DNA of 21,627 nucleotides from Mesostigma viride (lineage: Eukaryota; Streptophyta; Mesostigmatophyceae; Mesostigmatales; Mesostigmataceae): NCBI GenBank assembly GCA_009746045.1, contig RPFO01002257.1:1-21627 (forward strand), read 5' to 3'. A model generated the notes under the pieces. That model was not told the DNA's origin. It saw only the letters and a list, made by a program, of their open reading frames with translations, and ran no database searches. Each line of letters opens with the position of its first letter. Positions within the stretch are counted from its first letter, which is position 1. Position numbers and translations under genes: made by a program. Shown here piece by piece: positions 8,411 to 15,861 of the stretch.

Positions 8411-9178
8411 CGAGCACGACGGCTTTACGAGGGACTTGGTCCTCTTGACGCTCAGCGGGGCGGGAGGCTTGCCCCTCCGGACGGCCGCGTCCGCGCCGCC
8501 CTCGATCCTCTTCCGCGAGGGCTCCGCGTCTTTCTTCGTGGTCCTGGCCCGTTCGCTGATCTTGCGGGCGCAGTCCACCTGCTGTATGAACTCCATGTCG
8601 TACGGCGGCTCCTTCACCATGTGGATCTCGGTCCTGGTGGACGCCCGGAACTCCTCGACGGTCATGTACCCCCCGAACATTTTCAGACACGTGCGCGGGG
8701 GCGCCGTGATCACCCCGCGGAACTGCCGCGCGTCCCGTCGCGGGTTCATCTTCCACAGGCGGAGACACATGAGGAAGATGAACCCCGTGCGCCGCGCCGA
8801 CTCGCCCCCCTGCCCCGAATCGGAGGTGTTGTACGCCTTGACGCAGCTGAAAGAGCAGAAGCACCCCTTCACCGTGAACCCCTTCCCTTCCCGGTACTTG
8901 ATCGGCAGCGCGCAAGGCACCGTGTCGAACGGGTGGCAGCACCACCAGCAGCAGGTGTCCACCCGCTCCGGCCACCCGGCGTGCCGCGTGCGGTCCAACA
9001 GGTCTAGCAACGGCTTCACTTGGAACACGCGGTGCGGCCCCGCGCGGTCGGTCACCGCGCCTTTTTCGGGACCCGCCTCCGCGTCCGTCTCCTCGTCCGA
9101 CGCGTCCATCGGGACGGGATAATCGCGCTCCGAGACATCGTCCCCGTCCAGATACGCGTCGTCATCTGTGTAGGACAT
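8378..9178 (-). CDS. VLTF2-like late transcription factor (poxvirus A1L family), zinc-binding
   Basis: The chosen start is ATG 9178 (MSYTDDDAYLDGDD), 266 residues; an upstream start at 9247 would add 23 basic residues. The N-terminus is acidic. Residues 75-117 form the hallmark Cys cluster: TCCWWCCHPFDTVPCALPIK, then GFTVKGCFCSFSCVKAYN. This matches the treble-clef/FCS-like zinc finger of nucleocytovirus VLTF2 proteins. Further on, APPRTCLKMFGGYMTVEEFR is the second conserved block of the family. The last 60 residues are basic (KRIEGGADAAVRRGK, SVKRTKSLVK). It would work in the virus factory to direct late gene transcription. The frame is intact, and it is the strongest single marker that this DNA is from a giant virus. 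Confidence 0.88.
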   Translation of the reverse strand: MSYTDDDAYLDGDDVSERDYPVPMDASDEETDAEAGPEKGAVTDRAGPHRVFQVKPLLDLLDRTRHAGWPERVDTCCWWCCHPFDTVPCALPIKYREGKGFTVKGCFCSFSCVKAYNTSDSGQGGESARRTGFIFLMCLRLWKMNPRRDARQFRGVITAPPRTCLKMFGGYMTVEEFRASTRTEIHMVKEPPYDMEFIQQVDCARKISERARTTKKDAEPSRKRIEGGADAAVRRGKPPAPLSVKRTKSLVKPSCSLDKFVTFKSK

Positions 9179-9262
9179 TCGCGACGTCCGGACGTCCTTT
9201 CCGCGAATCGGTGAGTGAGAGCTCGCGCTCGCGAACCCCTTTCCCACGAGACGGGGCGATTT

Positions 9263-10071
9263 CTATTCGCCCTCGACGGCCGCGCGCGTCGGAGGTACGG
9301 ACGCCGCCCGATTCGACGGGATCGGGCCGTCGATCACGCCGGGACACGAGAGGTCGTACGTCGCCGTCTCCCCCGTGGCGTAGAAGATCCGCAGACGGTC
9401 GCCCGCCCCGATCGCGCGAGGTCCCGCGCCGCCGCCCTTGGCGTCCGAGGGCGCGTGGCGAGCTATCCAGTGTATGGCGCCGTCCACGGGCGGGGGCATG
9501 CCGTCGCCCACGTACAGGTCGCGCATCGGACCGGCCAAGGCGATCGCGTCGTCCGTCACGAGTCGCTCCGTGTCCGATCCGAACGACGCGGACAGCACGC
9601 GTCTCTTGGACATGGACACCGCGAGTCGCTGGTCCTCGGTCGGGGCGGTGGGCGGGAACTTGACCGCCGGCCCGTTTCGTTCAGGTCGTACACGATCGCG
9701 TACGATTTGCCCGAATGCGCGCGCCCGGGGACGATGTACTCCACTCCCAGGAACACGCGTTCGCCCGGCCGCTCGAACCACGACACGTCCACCTGGTCTC
9801 GGAACTCGCGGACGTCGCAGTCCAGGACTCCCTCGTCCACCCGTCTCACGAACTCGCGCGTCACGTCCGCGTCGCCGGATGCGTCGTACAATATCGCGCG
9901 GGTCACCAGGATGTTGGGAGGGTCGACTCGCCGGAGAGCGGTCCACCGCCTGTGGAACGTCCGCGCGAGCGCGAGCACCCACAGGACGGCGAGCCAGAGC
10001 GCTTCGAGCAGCCGGTCGGGCAAGGCGTCCGTCACGAACGCCGCGAGCCGTCGGTCGGGCATCGCGTCCAT
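9263..10071 (-). CDS. Membrane-anchored hypothetical protein, about 269 aa (one frameshift)
   Basis: The start is ATG 10071 (MDAMPDRRLAAF), overlapping the TGA of the upstream gene by one base (TGATG). A hydrophobic segment, LLEALWLAVLWVLALARTF, lies at about residues 17-35 and is followed by basic residues, a pattern for a single N-terminal membrane anchor. Then come DPPNILVTRAILYDASG, VSWFERPGERVFLGVEYIVP and SYAIVYDLNETG. A frame change near 9675 in a G run, where one extra G would restore it, continues with PAVKFPPTAPTEDQRLAVSM, MRDLYVGDGMPPPVDGAIHW and IFYATGETATYDLSCPGVI. I do not recognise the family. It may be a virion membrane protein, but that is inference. Confidence 0.6.
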
Positions 10072-10455
10072 CACTGGAAACCCGTCGCGTCCTTCTCCGT
10101 ACGCAGGACACTTTTTAGGTGATGGGAACGCACCTTGCCGGGATCCGCCGCGTACGTGGACGCGATGTACGATTTCAGACCCTCGGGCGTCAGGCCGTGT
10201 CCCCGCGACCGGGACACGGGCGCCTGTTCGTGCCACGCCTTCGCGTCGGGCGGCCGTCTCGGGCGGCGGGTGCGAGAACGAGACGGACGGACGCGCCGAG
10301 GGCTTCGTGGCGGACGGGAGCGAGTCGGACCAGGACGCGTCGTCCGCGTCGTCGACGTCGGGATTGCTGATGGCCGAGGAGAGGGTCCCGGCGGGCTTGG
10401 TCTTGGCGGGAGCGCGGGACGCGGGGGTTGACGTGTACTCGGAATACCACGCCAT
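10071..10455 (-). CDS. Small hypothetical protein with a disordered N-terminus (one frameshift)
   Basis: The start is ATG 10455 (MAWYSEYTSTPASRAPAK). The first 70 residues are Pro/Ser/Asp-rich and look disordered. A frame change near 10240 in a C run leads to KAWHEQAPVSRSRGHGLTPE, GLKSYIASTYAADPGKVRSH and LKSVLRTEKDATGFQ, ending at TGA 10071. The C-terminal part looks like a small helical fold. The stop overlaps the start of the membrane-anchored gene (TGATG), so the two are probably co-transcribed. An A/T box (GATAAAAAGG on the minus strand) lies about 20 bases upstream. Function is unknown. Confidence 0.5.
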
Positions 10456-10471
10456 GAGCCGATCCGTTCTC

Positions 10472-10481
10472 TCCTTTTTAT
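10472..10481 (-). promoter_or_regulatory. TATA-like box (GATAAAAAGG)
   Basis: This A-rich island lies about 17-26 bases upstream of ATG 10455, flanked by GC-rich sequence as at the other candidate boxes. Confidence 0.4.
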
Positions 10482-10579
10482 CCGCGAAACAAAAATCCGT
10501 CGACCGAAACGCGCGCCGCTGCCACCGGAACTTCTCCGAGTAGAGAGTACCGAGACTGCGAGATCGCACTGGCGGAGAG

Positions 10580-11196
10580 ATGAACGAGCTTCCGGACGGG
10601 GCGTACTGCCGGATGTACCGGCGGTTCTTGCGGTCCGCGACGGCGTGGAGGGAAGACGTCGAGGCGCGGAGGGACGCGGACGCTGCGGCTTCTTTCGACA
10701 GCGATTTCGCCGGTCTCCGCGAGCGAGCGCGCGCCCGGAGGTGGGAGTACCTTTCCGGCCTGTGCTCCCTGATCGAGGGGTACGCGAGCGACTCGGAGAA
10801 AATGCGGCTGACGTTCGCGTCCCTGCCGGCCCCCGGAATTCTGCACGAGGTCCATTACCGTAATCGCGTGGACCCCGTGCCCCGCCCCCCGCCCGCCTAT
10901 CTGGACGACGAATCCCAGAGGCGGCTGTGCGACGCGTTCTATCGCTCCTCCAAGGCGTGGAAGGCGGAGATGACCAAGCGGTGGATGGACAGGTCCGGGT
11001 TCGATGCCCGCGATCCCAAGGCGTCGCTGGCCACGCGCGCGAATGCCAGTGGAGATACCTCCTCGGCCTCGCCTCCATGATCCGACAATACATGAGCGAC
11101 TCCGCCGAACTCCACCGACGGATGCTGGCTCTCCGCGCGTCCCCTTCGTGGCCGAACGACCGGCGGCCGCATAAGAAAACCGCGATACCAGTATAG
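10580..11196 (+). CDS. Two-repeat hypothetical protein, about 205 aa (one frameshift)
   Basis: The start is ATG 10580 (MNELPDGAYCRMYRRFL). A frame change near 11035-11045 in a CG repeat passes from ASLATRA to ECQWRYLLGLASMIRQYMSD, and the gene ends at TAG 11196. The two halves look like an internal duplication. RRFLRSATAWREDVEARR pairs with DAFYRSSKAWKAEMTKRW, and WEYLSGLCSLIEGYASDSEK pairs with WRYLLGLASMIRQYMSDSAE. Each repeat is about 75 residues and probably helical. A Pro-rich linker (DPVPRPPPAYLDD) separates them. I know no named family for it. The desulfurase ATG follows after a single base, so the two are likely co-expressed. Confidence 0.55.
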
Positions 11197-11197
11197 A

Positions 11198-12418
11198 ATG
11201 CCCGGTCAGCGCATGCCTGCTACGAGACGGAAGTCCCGGTCGAGGAAGCCGCGGATCTACTTGGACTCCTGTTCGACCACGCAGCCGCACGCGTCCGTCG
11301 TCGACGTCCTCGCCGACGTCGCCAAACGCGCGTACGGCAACGCGTCGAGCAGCCACGTGGCGGGTCGAGACTCGCGAGCGATCGTGGAGGCGTGCAGGAA
11401 GAGGATCGGCAAGTGTCTCGGGGTCCCCCCCGAACGCGTGGTGTTCACGTCCGGCTCTACCGAGAGCAACAACATCGTGCTCCACGGGGTCATGGAGCAT
11501 CACGGCAACCGCGGGGTGGTGCTGACCTCGGCCATCGAGCACCCGAGCGGGATCAAGCCTTTGGAGCACTTGCAGAGGATCACGAGGGGCGGGGTGAAGG
11601 TGGTCAAGATCCCCGTGGACGGACAGGGGTTCCTCGACATGGAGGAACTGCGCCGAGCCGTGCGGATGTACGGTAAGGACGTGAAACTCGCGTCGTTCAT
11701 CTACGCGTCCAACGAGCTCGGGACGATCCAGGACTTGGGCGCCATCCGCCGCGTGTTGGGGAGAGACGTGTTCTTCCATTCGGACACGACCCAGGCCGCG
11801 GGGAAGTACGTCGTGCGGGGCTTGCGGTACCTCGACAGCTTCACGGTGTCGGGACATAAGATCCACGGGGTCAAGGGGACGGGCGCGCTCGTCGTCCGCG
11901 GGGACCTGGACCGCGTGGCGCCCTTAGCGTACGGCGGATCCCAGGAGAGGTTGTTGAGGCCCGGGACGGAGAGTCCGCCGCTGATATCCAGTCTGGCGGA
12001 GGCGGTGTGCCGAAACGCCAAAGGTATACGGGCAAAGACGCGCGAGGTGGGCGACGCGGCGGACCTCGTGCGACGGGGCATGGCCGAACTCGGCGCGGCC
12101 TTCAACGGTCCCGACTCCCCGGCGCGGAGAGTCCCGCATCTCGTGAGCGGGTCGTTCGTGGGCGTGGACTCGAGAGCCGTCTCGCGACTCCTGGCCAAGG
12201 AGGGGATATGCGTGTCCGTCGGCAGCGCGTGCAAACTCGGCAAACGCAGCGACGTGTTAAAGGCCGCGGGCAAGTCGAAGGCCCACGAGAACGGGACCAT
12301 CCGCGTGGGCGTGTCCGAGTACACGACCGAGTCCGACGTGCGCAAGTTTTTGACCGCCCTTCGCGCCGCCCTCGCGCACGTTTCCTTTAGCGCGCATAAT
12401 ACCCCATCGATTCGTTAG
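11198..12418 (+). CDS. Cysteine desulfurase, NifS/IscS-like PLP enzyme
   Basis: This enzyme takes sulfur from L-cysteine as a persulfide for Fe-S cluster or thio-modification pathways. The 406-residue frame is intact, close to the usual IscS length. Class-V aminotransferase hallmarks are present: YLDSCSTTQPH near residue 21, TSGSTESNN at 84, His115 in AIEHPSG, Asn172 in ASNELGTIQD, Asp196 and Gln199 in HSDTTQAAG, and the PLP lysine 221 in SGHKIHGVKG. RPGTESPP follows, then the catalytic Cys345 in SVGSACKLG. The start is ATG 11198; a Met five codons on is possible. NifS-like proteins are known in some nucleocytoviruses, for example African swine fever virus QP383R. The Rieske oxygenase in this window needs an Fe-S cluster, so a functional link is possible but speculative. 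All key residues look intact. Confidence 0.92.
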   Translation: MPGQRMPATRRKSRSRKPRIYLDSCSTTQPHASVVDVLADVAKRAYGNASSSHVAGRDSRAIVEACRKRIGKCLGVPPERVVFTSGSTESNNIVLHGVMEHHGNRGVVLTSAIEHPSGIKPLEHLQRITRGGVKVVKIPVDGQGFLDMEELRRAVRMYGKDVKLASFIYASNELGTIQDLGAIRRVLGRDVFFHSDTTQAAGKYVVRGLRYLDSFTVSGHKIHGVKGTGALVVRGDLDRVAPLAYGGSQERLLRPGTESPPLISSLAEAVCRNAKGIRAKTREVGDAADLVRRGMAELGAAFNGPDSPARRVPHLVSGSFVGVDSRAVSRLLAKEGICVSVGSACKLGKRSDVLKAAGKSKAHENGTIRVGVSEYTTESDVRKFLTALRAALAHVSFSAHNTPSIR

Positions 12419-12446
12419 ACGCGACAAGTTACCCCCCCCCCCGTCC

Positions 12447-12847
12447 ATGGCCGAATCCCTGCGAGACCACGTCGCGTCTGTCTTGTCGACGGCCGACTGC
12501 GTGCGGACAAGTACGGGCCGCGCGACCCCGCCCGGATCGTGGCTACCTACCTCCTGCGCACCTGTCCCTACCCCGACGACTTTGCGCGCGTCATGGCGCA
12601 CAACATGACCGATCGTCGTCGCGAGTTCGTCCAAGAAATAGTGAGAAGATACGATGGCAGAGACGCGTATTTACAATGCGTGGACGAGTCCCGAGTGGAG
12701 GCGTGGAAATTGAGTTTTATTAGGAATATTCATAAATACATGTACAAAGCGGTCCTCGACCGCGTTCTAAGTCGACGCGGGCATCCAAGTCCGCCCCTCC
12801 TCCTACCCCATTGCTCACAAGAACCTACTTGTCCCTATCTACTTTAG
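12447..12847 (+). CDS. Small hypothetical protein, about 132 aa (one frameshift)
   Basis: The start is ATG 12447 (MAESLRDHVASV), just after a run of twelve Cs. A single-base change near 12482 joins it to LRADKYGPRDPARIVATYLL, then RTCPYPDDFARVMAHNMTDR, REFVQEIVRRYDGRDAYLQC and VDESRVEAWKLSFIRNIHKY. The central part is mostly helical. The last 25 residues (SPPLLLPHCSQEPTCPYLL) look less protein-like, so the real end could be earlier. No family is recognised. The gene lies 28 bases downstream of the desulfurase, and an A/T patch (GCGCATAATACCCC) before it could be its promoter. Confidence 0.45.
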
Positions 12848-12905
12848 ACATGCGAACGCTCCGGTCGTTCGACGCGGATGACGCGATCGTATCTCGCGCG
12901 TGTGG

Positions 12906-13898
12906 TCACGATCTCGCGCGCTTGCGGTTCACGGCGTAGCTCCCGCTTCCCTCGCGTCGGTCGCTCAACACCAACCCTTCTTCGGACACGGCCCACGCGC
13001 GAGGGACGCCGCCCGAGACCTTTCGGAGACTCAGCTCGACAGAGTCGTACACGTCGGACTCGGAACGGTTGCGATAGGCGTTGTCCACCTTCTCCCCCGT
13101 CCTCGACACCAGGTCCATGGAGAACCAGTACCTGTCCCCGACCTGGACGGCCTCCCTTTCGATCATGTTCTTCATGCTGTCGGGGTACGCCAGTATCACG
13201 AGCAGGTCTCCCACCGCCCTCGCGAACACGGTCCTCTTGTCGTCCTCGCCCGTCACAAAATCGACCGCCGTGCGCGTGAAGCTCCAATTCTCGTTGCAGA
13301 GGACGACGTCCGTCTCGTCCTTCGTGGCTTCCAGATCGACGGGACAGGCTTCGTTGACGTACCGCGCGATCCATGATCGGACGACGCTCGAGTCCGCCCT
13401 TGTGCCTTTTCGCGAGAACGCGCGTTGAGCGACGTCGAACAGCCCCGCGGGGCAATAGATCACGTGCACCTGGTTCATCACGCGGTCGCGGGGGATACCG
13501 TTCAACAAGTATCCCATATCGCGCGCGACGCTGTCTTTGGTGATCGTGCGGCGGAGGACGATATCGGAACGCGGGGTGAGGAAGCGGACGTACACCCCTC
13601 CGTCCCTGGTCGCTCGTTTGCAGACACGGGCGGTCGACGGGACGGCGACGAGCACGTTCGTGTCCCTGTCCACGCCGACGTATCGTCCGTCCGCGTACGT
13701 CAGCAGACGGATCGGAGTGGGTGGGGAGGACCGCGGGACATCAGCGATGTCCTCTTGTACCGGTGCTGTCACCGCGGCTGCTGGAACGGCAGTCGGGACA
13801 TTGACGCTGTCCTCTGGTACCGTTTCTGTCACGTCGACAATTTGAGCCGTCGAGGTGTCGGCGAGAGGCGCCTGGTCGTGCACGGTGGAAGACGACAT
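12906..13898 (-). CDS. Hypothetical protein, 330 aa
   Basis: An intact frame runs from ATG 13898 to TGA 12906. Residues 1-60 are a low-complexity, acidic, Val/Pro/Thr-rich tail with a repeated VPEDSVNVP / VQEDIADVP pattern. A globular part follows: IRLLTYADGRYVGVDRDTNV, DGGVYVRFLTPRSDIVLRRT, MNQVHVIYCPAGLFDVAQRA, WIARYVNEACPVDLEATKD, FVTGEDDKRTVFARAVGDLL and YWFSMDLVSRTGEKVDNAYR. It ends in a basic tail (YAVNRKRARS). I do not recognise a family and see no membrane segment. A TATAAAAA box lies about 110 bases upstream (14007-14014). The gene is transcribed divergently from the 14205-16530 cluster. Confidence 0.65.
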   Translation of the reverse strand: MSSSTVHDQAPLADTSTAQIVDVTETVPEDSVNVPTAVPAAAVTAPVQEDIADVPRSSPPTPIRLLTYADGRYVGVDRDTNVLVAVPSTARVCKRATRDGGVYVRFLTPRSDIVLRRTITKDSVARDMGYLLNGIPRDRVMNQVHVIYCPAGLFDVAQRAFSRKGTRADSSVVRSWIARYVNEACPVDLEATKDETDVVLCNENWSFTRTAVDFVTGEDDKRTVFARAVGDLLVILAYPDSMKNMIEREAVQVGDRYWFSMDLVSRTGEKVDNAYRNRSESDVYDSVELSLRKVSGGVPRAWAVSEEGLVLSDRREGSGSYAVNRKRARS

Positions 13899-14006
13899 AT
13901 TGTCGGTAGGCGATCGACGGACTCCGCGGATGTCGGAGTGGCGCGTTCTTGTTTTTCGAGTTGGGAGAGTTCGGGATGTGATGGTCTCGAACCCTACCGT
14001 GGGCGC

Positions 14007-14014
14007 TTTTTATA
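14007..14014 (-). promoter_or_regulatory. TATAAAAA box for the 12906-13898 gene
   Basis: The minus strand reads CATATAAAAAGCGCCC about 110 bases upstream of ATG 13898. The GCGCCC just downstream also follows the TATAATA box at 7900-7907. Confidence 0.45.
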
Positions 14015-14182
14015 TGGCTCGGAGCGTCCATGGGCACGAGGTGACGCGGCGCTCGTCCGGGACGTAACGCTCGAACGTGTCGTTGGAATCGAAACATATC
14101 CGATTTGCGACCCCGCCGGCGCCGCGCCTCGTCCGTGACGTCCGAGTCGACACGGCGGGCGGTTAATTTCTATCCAGTAAGC

Positions 14183-14188
14183 TATACT
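14183..14188 (+). promoter_or_regulatory. TATACT box for the 14205 gene
   Basis: GCTATACTACG sits 16-22 bases before ATG 14205, preceded by an A/T-rich TTAATTTCTAT stretch. Confidence 0.4.
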
Positions 14189-14204
14189 ACGCTCCTGGAG
14201 ACCC

Positions 14205-14723
14205 ATGGAGAGTGCGGACGGAGACGGACGGATAGGATACAACCCAAGACTGTCGAAACGCAGGGACTACTACTGCGGCAACCGGAGCGCGAGCGACAGA
14301 CGGAACAGCGCGTACTACCGAGGCAAGCGAGACGGGGGTGACGACACGTGTCGCCAGGAGACGCGTCTGTACGGAATCAAACAGACCCGCGACCCGAAGC
14401 TCCTGAAAATCGCAGAACTACTCCCGCGCATGAGCGAGCTACCGGACCACGACCCCCGATCCAAAGGAGAGTTCTTCTGCGGCACGGACGTACTCGGCGC
14501 TCGCAAAGGCAGGGACTTGGGGAGCTTTCGCGATTGCGCTCGGAAGAGACAGGTGCGCATGTACGGCCTCTACGCGGTGGGCGACCTGGGCCACGGGAGG
14601 CCGAAGTCCAACGAACGCCTCTATCGCGCGCCCCGCCGCGCCCGCGTTAAGAACGCTTCGTCTCCACTTGATAAGGAGCTGGCCGATATGTTTCCGATTA
14701 CACCAGACAAGAGCAAGCTATAA
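14205..14723 (+). CDS. Double YCG-motif protein, 172 aa
   Basis: An intact frame runs from ATG 14205 to TAA 14723. It carries two versions of the minidomain seen at 4247-4681. The first is RRDYYCGNRSAS, a Gly/Arg spacer, DTCRQETRLYGIKQTRDPKL. The second is KGEFFCGTDVLGARKGRDLG, then SFRDCARKRQVRMYGLYAVG. The shared pattern is aromatic-Cys-Gly, a Lys/Arg/Gly-rich spacer, Cys, then Gln/Glu-x-Arg-x-Tyr-Gly and a hydrophobic helix. The rest is basic (RAPRRARVKNAS). Paired cysteines in each copy could bind a metal, but no classic zinc-finger spacing is evident. It is probably related to small conserved nucleocytovirus proteins of unknown function. Confidence 0.65.
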   Translation: MESADGDGRIGYNPRLSKRRDYYCGNRSASDRRNSAYYRGKRDGGDDTCRQETRLYGIKQTRDPKLLKIAELLPRMSELPDHDPRSKGEFFCGTDVLGARKGRDLGSFRDCARKRQVRMYGLYAVGDLGHGRPKSNERLYRAPRRARVKNASSPLDKELADMFPITPDKSKL

Positions 14724-14734
14724 TGATGGTCTGA

Positions 14735-15262
14735 ATGCTTTCGATGGACCCATATGAGTTGGACCGGGACGCGAACGGTCTTCCCGCGGTCGATAACGGG
14801 AACTCCGGTGACTTCTTTCTAGCGCAAGGTGACTTAGGTTTTCTGGGCGGCAACTGGGGCCCGGATGCGGTCGGCGCCCTCAAACCGTCCAACGAGAACA
14901 CACAGGACCTAGCGAGCATCATCCAGGAGATCAAACGTTTAAATGTCACCGATAACTGGACCGACGATGAATGGAAGGAGGCCATCGAAAATTTCAGGCA
15001 CGAAACAGGCGCGTATTTGCGTCGTCGCAAGACCAGCGTCGCGTCCGCCCCGTCCCGTCCGCGGAAACGGGCCGAGGCAATCGTCCGGCCCGCCAAATCG
15101 ACCCGTCGTGTCCCTTCCAACAAATCCAGAAAGTCGGCGAACGCCAAGAAGACCCGCAAGGTCTCGCCCACCCATGCGACGAAAACGCGCGCCAAGAAAA
15201 CTCGGACGATGTCCGCGTCCGCGTCGCGTCGAAGCCCGCCGAAAATGTCCGACGTTGAGTGA
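14735..15262 (+). CDS. Protein with acidic head and histone-like basic tail, 175 aa
   Basis: The frame is intact, from ATG 14735 (a second ATG at 14744 gives MDPYELDRDANG) to TGA 15262. Residues 1-90 are acidic and partly helical (FFLAQGDLGFLGGNWGPDAV, LASIIQEIKRLNVTDNWTDD, EWKEAIENFRHETGAYLRRR). The last 75 residues are Lys/Arg/Ser/Ala-rich (KRAEAIVRPAKSTRRVPSNK, SRKSANAKKTRK, KTRAKKTRTMSASASRR), like a histone tail or viral DNA-packaging protein. I cannot name a family. The start lies 12 bases after the preceding stop, and the nuclease gene opens 28 bases later in the same frame, so this is one transcription block. Confidence 0.6.
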   Translation: MLSMDPYELDRDANGLPAVDNGNSGDFFLAQGDLGFLGGNWGPDAVGALKPSNENTQDLASIIQEIKRLNVTDNWTDDEWKEAIENFRHETGAYLRRRKTSVASAPSRPRKRAEAIVRPAKSTRRVPSNKSRKSANAKKTRKVSPTHATKTRAKKTRTMSASASRRSPPKMSDVE

Positions 15263-15289
15263 GGACCTGCCGCCTCTAGGACGGTTCAA

Positions 15290-15820
15290 ATGCGCGCGAT
15301 CGCCTTGCCCCACCTCCACCTCGGACATCGGCTCGTGACGCGCATCCGATTCGTCAGATTCTCGTCGGCCTGCTCGCTCGCGCCTCGTGGCCACGTCCCG
15401 CGAGCCGTGAAATGGATGATGGAAGTCGAGAAGGAGACCGGCCTGCGCATCCGACATTCCTGCAACGGGGGCGAGTTCGGACTGCGGATCGGCGGAAAAA
15501 TCCTGTTCGTCGACGGCTACTGCGAAGACACGCGTCCGCCCACCGTGTTCGAATTCGAGGGAGATTTCTGGCACGGGAACCCCGACATGTTCCCCTTCTT
15601 CGACGTGCACCCTTTGAAGGGGGAGCCGTACGGCGTGCTGTACCTGAAGACCAAACTCAAGCACGCGAGCATACGGGACGCGGGGTACGACCTCGTAGTC
15701 CGGTGGGAATGCGAGGAGTACGGTCTGCCGCCGCCCGACCTCGACCTCTCCGAAGACCAAATGCGGCTCCTCTTGTCCCTCCACGGGAAGGGGAGGAGAG
15801 GCGCACCCCCTCGCAAATAA
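15290..15820 (+). CDS. PD-(D/E)XK / very-short-patch-repair-like endonuclease, 176 aa
   Basis: The core reads HSCNGGEFGLRIGGKILFVD (Glu62, Asp75), VFEFEGDFWHGNP (Glu88, Glu90, His95) and VLYLKTKLKHASIRDAGYDL, ending in VVRWECEE. The pattern E...(V/I)DG...(F/Y)EF.GD.WHGNP...T..K...I...GY.(L/V)...WE.E is that of VSR-like nucleases found free-standing in giant viruses and phages, often as repair, restriction or mobile-endonuclease genes. The start at ATG 15290 follows an in-frame TGA at 15260. The first 35 residues look less conserved, so a later start is possible. It overlaps no neighbour, and the next gene's TATA-like box follows 14 bases after its stop. Confidence 0.8.
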   Translation: MRAIALPHLHLGHRLVTRIRFVRFSSACSLAPRGHVPRAVKWMMEVEKETGLRIRHSCNGGEFGLRIGGKILFVDGYCEDTRPPTVFEFEGDFWHGNPDMFPFFDVHPLKGEPYGVLYLKTKLKHASIRDAGYDLVVRWECEEYGLPPPDLDLSEDQMRLLLSLHGKGRRGAPPRK

Positions 15821-15834
15821 TTGTCTCGCGGATT

Positions 15835-15841
15835 ACTATAT
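15835..15841 (+). promoter_or_regulatory. TATA-like box (ACTATAT) for the 15862 gene
   Basis: ACTATAT lies 20 bases before ATG 15862, in the 41-base gap after the nuclease gene. Confidence 0.35.
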
Positions 15842-15861
15842 CGACGGCGTCCGAGCGAACG

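Larger units (their letters stand above)
13899..14204. other. Divergent intergenic region (306 bp)
   Basis: No gene is seen here. It holds a minus-strand TATAAAAA box at 14007-14014 and a plus-strand TATACT box at 14183-14188. Short frames inside it have no protein-like character. It most likely carries promoters and 5' leaders for the two divergent transcription units. Confidence 0.5.

Noticed and set aside
15412-15861. 150-codon N-terminal extension of the 15862 gene
   Set aside because: This part is the out-of-frame shadow of the VSR-like nuclease and is Arg/Pro-rich. A TATA-like box and ATG at 15862 mark the better start.
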